From Paragordius varius (Eukaryota > Nematomorpha): DNA of 64,000 bases. Positions 58,924-64,000 of this stretch are shown piece after piece. Position numbers and translations under genes: made by a program. Position 1 is the stretch's first letter, and each line of letters starts with the position of its first letter. The notes under the pieces were generated by a model, which searched no databases, was not told where the DNA came from, and saw only the letters and a program-made list of their open reading frames with translations. The stretch covers positions 4,774,001 to 4,838,000 of the forward strand of contig OZ176057.1 in NCBI GenBank assembly GCA_964247055.1, in the 5' to 3' direction.

Positions 58924-60770
58924 TTAATGGATGATATTATGGAGGAACTGATGTTTTCTCGCGATATGTCGTTGAAATTTTCTCTGCTGATTCGAGTGTT
59001 TGGTACTCCTCAAGAATATGTGGAACAAGTGGTGTGGTTGGCTCAGAGTTGAGTGAATTGATGTTTGCCATGGTTTGATTAGTGATTTTGTTAATAGAGT
59101 CATGATTATCAGATGTTTGGTCTTTATTAAAATCATTATTGGAAGTGACATTTTCTATGTTATTGGTTAATATTGTGGAGGAAATATTTTCCACTGATGT
59201 TGTATCGCGATCAGTGGATAGTATATCTGGGAAAGTGGTCGTCCCTTGAAATGTGGCCTCTGGTGTTTTAACAGTTTGGTCTTTCAATATTGGAATATCT
59301 ACGAAATGAGTCATGGTTGGCTCTGGATTGAGCGATTTGTGATTGCTGTCGTTCGATCAGAAATTTCGCTAACAGAAAAGTCAAGTTTATCAGATACTGG
59401 CTCTTTGTTAAATTTATTATGAGTCGTGACATTTTCTATGTTATTGGGTAATATTCTGAAGGAAATATTTTCACTGATGTTATATCGCGATCAGTGTCTG
59501 AGAAAGTGGTCGTCTCTTGAAACGTAGCATTGTCTGTTTTAACCGTTTGGTCCTCTAATATCGGAACCTAAAACAAGTGTTGGTTGCTGGAATGAGCGAT
59601 TCCGTGATTATTATCGTTTGATCAGAGATTATCAGAGGAGATAAAATTATCAGATATTTGGTCTTTATTATAATCATTATTGGTAGTGACATTTTCTATG
59701 TTTTTTGGTAATAGTGAGAAGGAAATATTTTTTACTGATGCTATATCGCGATCAGTGGATAGGATGTCTGACAAAGTAGTCGTCTCTTAAAATGTATTCT
59801 CTGGTATTTTAACCGTTTGGTCCTCCAATATCTGAATATCTGCAAAACGAGTGGTGGTTAGCTCTGGATACTTGAGCGAAGCCATCGTTTCCATCGTTTG
59901 ATCGATGATTTTGTTAACAGAGGAGTAAAAATTCAGATATTTGGTCCTTATTAAAATCACTTTTGGTAGTGACATTTCTATGTTTTTGGGTAATAGTGTA
60001 CGGAAAATATTTTCTACTGATGTTAAATCGCAATCAGGGGATAGAATGTCTGACAAAGTGGTCGTCTCTTGAAATGTAGCTTTGTCTGGTGTTTTAACAA
60101 TTTGATCCTGCAATGTCTGAATATCTGCAAAACAAGTGGTTGGCTCTGGATACTTGAGCGAATCCGTGACTATTGTTTGATCAATGATTTTGTTAACAGA
60201 GACGTCATGTATATCAGATGTTTGGTCTTTATTAAAATCATTATTGGTAGTGACATTTTTTATGTTATTAGGCGATGTTATCTGCGAAATGAGTCATGGT
60301 TCTGGATTGAGCGATTCTGTTATTGCTGTCGTTCGAACTGAAATTTTGCTAACAGAAAGGTCAGGATTATCAGATACTGGCTCTTTCTTAAATTCATTAT
60401 TAGTAATGGCATTTTCTATGTTATTGGGTAATATTGTGGAGAAAATATTTTATACGGATGTTATATCGCGATCAGTGGATAAAATTGTGAAAGTGGTCGT
60501 CTTTTGAAATGTAGCTTTCTGTGGTGTTTTAACAGTTTGATCCTCCAATATCTGAATATCTTCAAAACGAGTGGTGGTTAGCTCTGGATACTTAAGCAAA
60601 TTCGTCATTGCCATTGTTTGATCAGTCATTTTGTTAACATAGGAATCATGATATCAGATATTTGGTCTTTATTAAAATCAGTTTTGGTAATGATCTATGT
60701 TATTGGTGAATGGAGGAAATGTTTTCCACTAATATATATCGCGATCAAAGGATATAATATTTGCGAAAGT
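58924..60770 (-). pseudogene. Decayed tandem array of about 92-residue coding units
   Basis: Six or seven units of about 275 bp repeat in the same orientation. On the minus strand the best unit reads DQTVKTPEATFQGTTTFPDI, STDRDTTSVENIS, NNIENVTSNNDFNKDQTSDN and ITNQTMANINSLNSEPTT. The terminal unit (59314-58937, ending EKISTTYREKTSVPP) and one middle unit (60113-59787) are open. Others are broken by shifts and stops, and one is partly deleted. The product would have been a Thr/Asn/Ser-rich, probably extracellular or structural repeat protein. I know no family for it. Confidence 0.65.
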
Positions 60771-60771
60771 G

Positions 60772-61862
60772 GTATGTATCAGAGTTATCATGTTGGTTTT
60801 GGCCCTCATGAAGAAAGATATTTAAAATTTTGCTGTTGCTCCATATCCGAAAATGGCAAAATTTGCGTACAAAAACTAAAGTTTTTTTGGTTAACTAAAT
60901 TCTTTATTTAAAAAAATATCCCTAAAATATATCACAAGCTACCTATAAAAAGGATAAAAATACTTTTAAAAAATTTATTTTTTTGAAGGGGGAACTAAAA
61001 GTTCCATATTTTTTGCCCTTTTTAAAATGGGCTAATTATCTCAAAATAAAAGCAAAAATGCCGAGATTGTGAAACAAAAAATATAAATTTATAATTTTTA
61101 ATATCAACCAAAAATATTTTAAATCGATCCCTTTTCAAAAATAATTTTTGAAAAAATTTTGGTGAAACGTACTTTATACTATTTTTAAGTACAATAGAAA
61201 CGGAAAAACACTTTTATTATAAAAACCCTTTTTCAATATTATTTAATGATGCTGAAAATTTCACCTCGGAATTAAGATAAATATATTCCTTCATCTTCAA
61301 ATTAATGCTAATTATAAAATGCGTTTCTTTACTAAAATCAGCAAAATTTCCTAAATTAAAATTCTGAAGCGATAGAAATGTGCATTATTATATAAGAAAG
61401 TTTTTATGATATCTAAAAGCGTTTTAACGTCTCCAGCAGGCCTTAGTACGCTTAAAAAACCTTTTCTATAATATAAATCTTTAAAAGTATGCATTTAAAA
61501 ATTGTTATTTTTTGATGTCAAAATTTTATATATTAAAAAGTTTTATCAAGGAATTCCGTCATTTTTGCCTTTATTTTAAGGAAACTAACCAATTTTAGAA
61601 AATCGAAGAAATATGCGTTCGGAGCCCACATCTAAAAATTAAGATTTAATAAAAAAAATTGTTTTGCTTTTTATAGATAGGTGTATTATTTTTTGATATT
61701 TTTTGGATTGAAGCATTTAGCTTTATCTAATAAAATTTTATTATAAAGTGCGCAATTTTGCCATTTTTTGATATGGAGCACATACCACAAAAGTGAAAAT
61801 AACTTTCTTATATCACTCGGAAGGGCCAAAACAAAAGCACCATAAATATCCTGATACATTTT
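60772..61862. mobile_element. Copy 2 of the foldback-type repeat, complete
   Basis: The left arm starts TATGTATCAGAGTTATCATG then TTGGTTTTGGCCCT. The right arm ends GGGCCAAAACAAAAGC and CCTGATACATTT. The arms pair over 300-450 bp with imperfect identity (TCCATATC-GAAAATGGCAAAA, TATAAAAAG blocks). It abuts the end of the decayed coding array and is related in direct orientation to 57223-58030. Confidence 0.65.
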
Positions 61863-61925
61863 CCTATCGAATAAATATAATCAGGTTTTTTATAACCTTG
61901 GAGGAAGCAGTCTTATGAGTGTTTT

Positions 61926-62135
61926 CAACACAGTGGTCACCAAAAAATTTGATAGCTCTGCAAATAATATTATCTTGTCTATAGGGCCGTTCACTATATA
62001 ATATCGATAAAAATTTTCTAGTTTACACCATTTGCTAGTTAAAATCAAATTAAATACCATAAAATCTAATAAATGGTACAAGGGCATAGAAAAGCACTTT
62101 GAGGGCCGCGGTTTAGTATTATTGATCTAACATAT
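61926..62135. mobile_element. Possible hAT-type remnant
   Basis: CACAGTGGTCACCAAAAAAT on the left and GAGGGCCGCGGTTTAG on the right resemble the outer parts of hAT-derived short elements. The ends are not confirmed. Confidence 0.35.
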
Positions 62136-62440
62136 ATTAAAACTGCTGAATTTAATTCGTACTTTAGGCAAATATATTAAAAAATTACCTCTAAACATAA
62201 TTTATGTTAGATAATTATTGATTTAGAAACTTCAGGCAAAAAATTAATTTATTATTTGACAAATATTTATAGACATTTTAATATTTGACTAATAAAAAAT
62301 AACACATTGATTTACTTTCTTCGTCATAATAGTATGGTAATATTATTTGCAAGACAAAAAGGCAATGCTTTCATTTCTCAACTTCAGTCAAAAAATTTAA
62401 GTTATAAATGTGTAAAATTGACTCTAGGTTAAAGGTAATA

Positions 62441-62492
<52 letters not shown>

Positions 62493-62497
<5 letters not shown>

Positions 62498-63728
62498 TGT
62501 GTGCAAAAAAGAGGGTCATTTTGATTTAACGAAAAAATGTTTTTCATGAGATAGCTTATGACCAGCGTATTCATTTGCCGCAAAAAATTTTATTTGTTGA
62601 CAACCTAGTTTTTGAAATATTGAGAGAAAATCGAAATCGGGCAAAAAGTAAAAATTAAGAATTAAGGATAATTCAAAAAATAATGATAAAATTTAAAATA
62701 TTATGGTTTATTATCAGATATTTTTAATATATAAATAGCCTAAATTCATATAGTGGGTTTTTATTTAGGGTCAAAAAATGGCGTTTTTCTTTTATTTTAC
62801 TTAAAAGACAATAAATTTAATGAAACTATATTAAAATAATTTTTTTTAATTATTTACTACCTAAACTCACTAATCTTAACATTCATATTTTATTAAAATA
62901 AACTTCTATATCAAAAAAACCAAAAATATTGGTTTTTATTTTTGCATTTTTTGTCATCTGGTTTATGAGTGTATAAAAAATTTATACTGTTTTATTTTGG
63001 ATTCTTAAATGAGTGGGGATTAAGTATATAATTTATGCAAAATAGGTTGAAAATTAGTGTATCAACCAACAATCTTACGATTTCCTGTAACAAGTCTGTT
63101 TTATGACAACTTAATATTTGTATTGGGATTTGTACGGATTGTTGGTTGATATTCCACTAATTTTCAATCCTGTTTTGCATAAATTATATAATTAATTATT
63201 CCCACTCATTTAAGAATCCAAAATAAAACAGTATAAATTTTTTAAACACTCATAAACCAGATGACAAAAAAATGCAAAAATAAAAAACAATATTTTTGGT
63301 TTTATTTTGATATATAAGTTTATTTTACTGAATAAAATATGATTATTAAGATTTTAATAGTTAGGTAGTAAATAATCAAAAAAAAATATTTTACTATAGT
63401 TTCATTTAATTTTTGTCTTTTGTGAAAGAAAAACGCCATCTTTTGACCTGAAATTTTATAGAAACCCTAACAATATGATTTTAGGCTATTTATATATTGA
63501 AAATATCTCCTAAAAGGATAATAATTCATAATATTTCAAATTTTATCATTATATTTTATCCTTAATTATTTTTAATTTTCACTTTTTGCCCGATTTCGAT
63601 TTTCTTTCAATATTTCAAAAACTAGGGTGTCAACAAATAAAAATTTTTGCGGCAAATGAATACGCTGGTCATTAGCTATCTCATGAAAAAAAAATATTTT
63701 CGTTAAAAATTTTTTTGCACACAGTGTA
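62493..63728. mobile_element. 1.24 kb near-perfect palindrome
   Basis: Ends TACACTGTGTGCAAAAAAG and TTTTTTTGCACACAGTGTA begin arms of about 585 bp. They pair through CGTATTCATTTGCCGCAAAA, GAAATCGGGCAAAAAGT, TCATCTGGTTTATGAGTG and ATCAACCAACAATC. The loop is about 60 bp at 63076-63136. The terminal GTGyGCAAAAAAG is shared with the 39858-41968 element. No coding frame. A (TA)n run abuts its left side. Confidence 0.85.
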
Positions 63729-63967
63729 TATATTTTGAAGTAGTTTTATATCCATCTTGTAAAAAAACTACTGTTTTAGTGTTATGCATAAATGCAATTA
63801 TCAAACATTACTCCCCTCTATTTAAATATAAAAGCTCTATTTTACAAAGGATTATATATATAGAGTCTAAAATCGGGACAGTTTATCAAGTGTGTGCTGG
63901 TAAGCTTTGTATTCGCATTTATTAACAATATACATTTATTTTGTTGTATTCGCTATTTAAAAAACAA

Positions 63968-64000
63968 TGGCGGCAAATGAGATTAGAATTTTTTATGATT
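63968..64000 (+). CDS. Possible start of a plus-strand gene, cut by the window end
   Basis: ATG in a favourable setting (AAACAATGGCG) opens MAANEIRIFYD and is still open at the last base. A CTG|GTAAGC donor-like site at 63900 may mark a 5' leader exon. Eleven codons are too few to identify it. Confidence 0.35.

Overview
The window is animal nuclear DNA, very AT-rich, with spliced genes, long introns and dense transposon debris. The animal assignment rests on the genes. The C-terminal three quarters of the ubiquitin ligase UBR3 is readable over 26 exons on the plus strand (1-22321). A long-isoform TSC22/bunched-type leucine-zipper regulator is readable over five coding exons on the minus strand (54295-50307). 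Two small secreted antistasin-domain peptides lie between them. The Asn-rich proteins, the RTE-type LINE and the Ty3/gypsy element fit an AT-rich invertebrate. I cannot name the species.

Layout. 1-22321: UBR3; almost every long intron holds one or more short palindromic elements of three recurring families (here called A, B and C), some nested in each other. 22322-28341: spacer, antistasin gene 1 and its 3' flank. 28342-28903: a repeat with short terminal direct repeats, sitting at a duplication junction. 28904-48415: a second copy of the block that runs from UBR3 intron 23 through the antistasin gene. This copy starts with a dead UBR3 exon 24 and has been swollen by a 10.5 kb foldback composite (29298-39830) and a 2.1 kb foldback element (39858-41968). 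It carries an intact antistasin gene 2. The composite is layered: foldback arms with internal tandem repeats enclose a broken Ty3/gypsy element, and an RTE LINE is inserted in what looks like its 3' LTR. 48416-50306: spacer with repeats. 50307-54295: the TSC22-family gene. 54296-62490: spacer with a 21-bp tandem array, two copies of a foldback-type repeat and a decayed minus-strand array of about 92-residue Thr/Asn-rich coding units. 62493-63728: a nearly perfect 1.24 kb palindrome. 63968-64000: the possible start of another plus-strand gene.

How the parts relate. UBR3 (N-degron-type E3 ligase) and the TSC22 regulator are ordinary conserved genes with no evident functional link to each other. 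The antistasin pair arose by tandem duplication of a segment that also took the end of UBR3. Both peptide genes keep their reading frames, splice sites and TATA-like promoters, while the UBR3 fragment carried along has decayed.

Limits. Exon borders come from GT/AG signals, reading phase and remembered family motifs, not from alignments or transcripts. Every exon of UBR3 and of TSC22 joins its neighbour in consistent phase, which is strong internal support.
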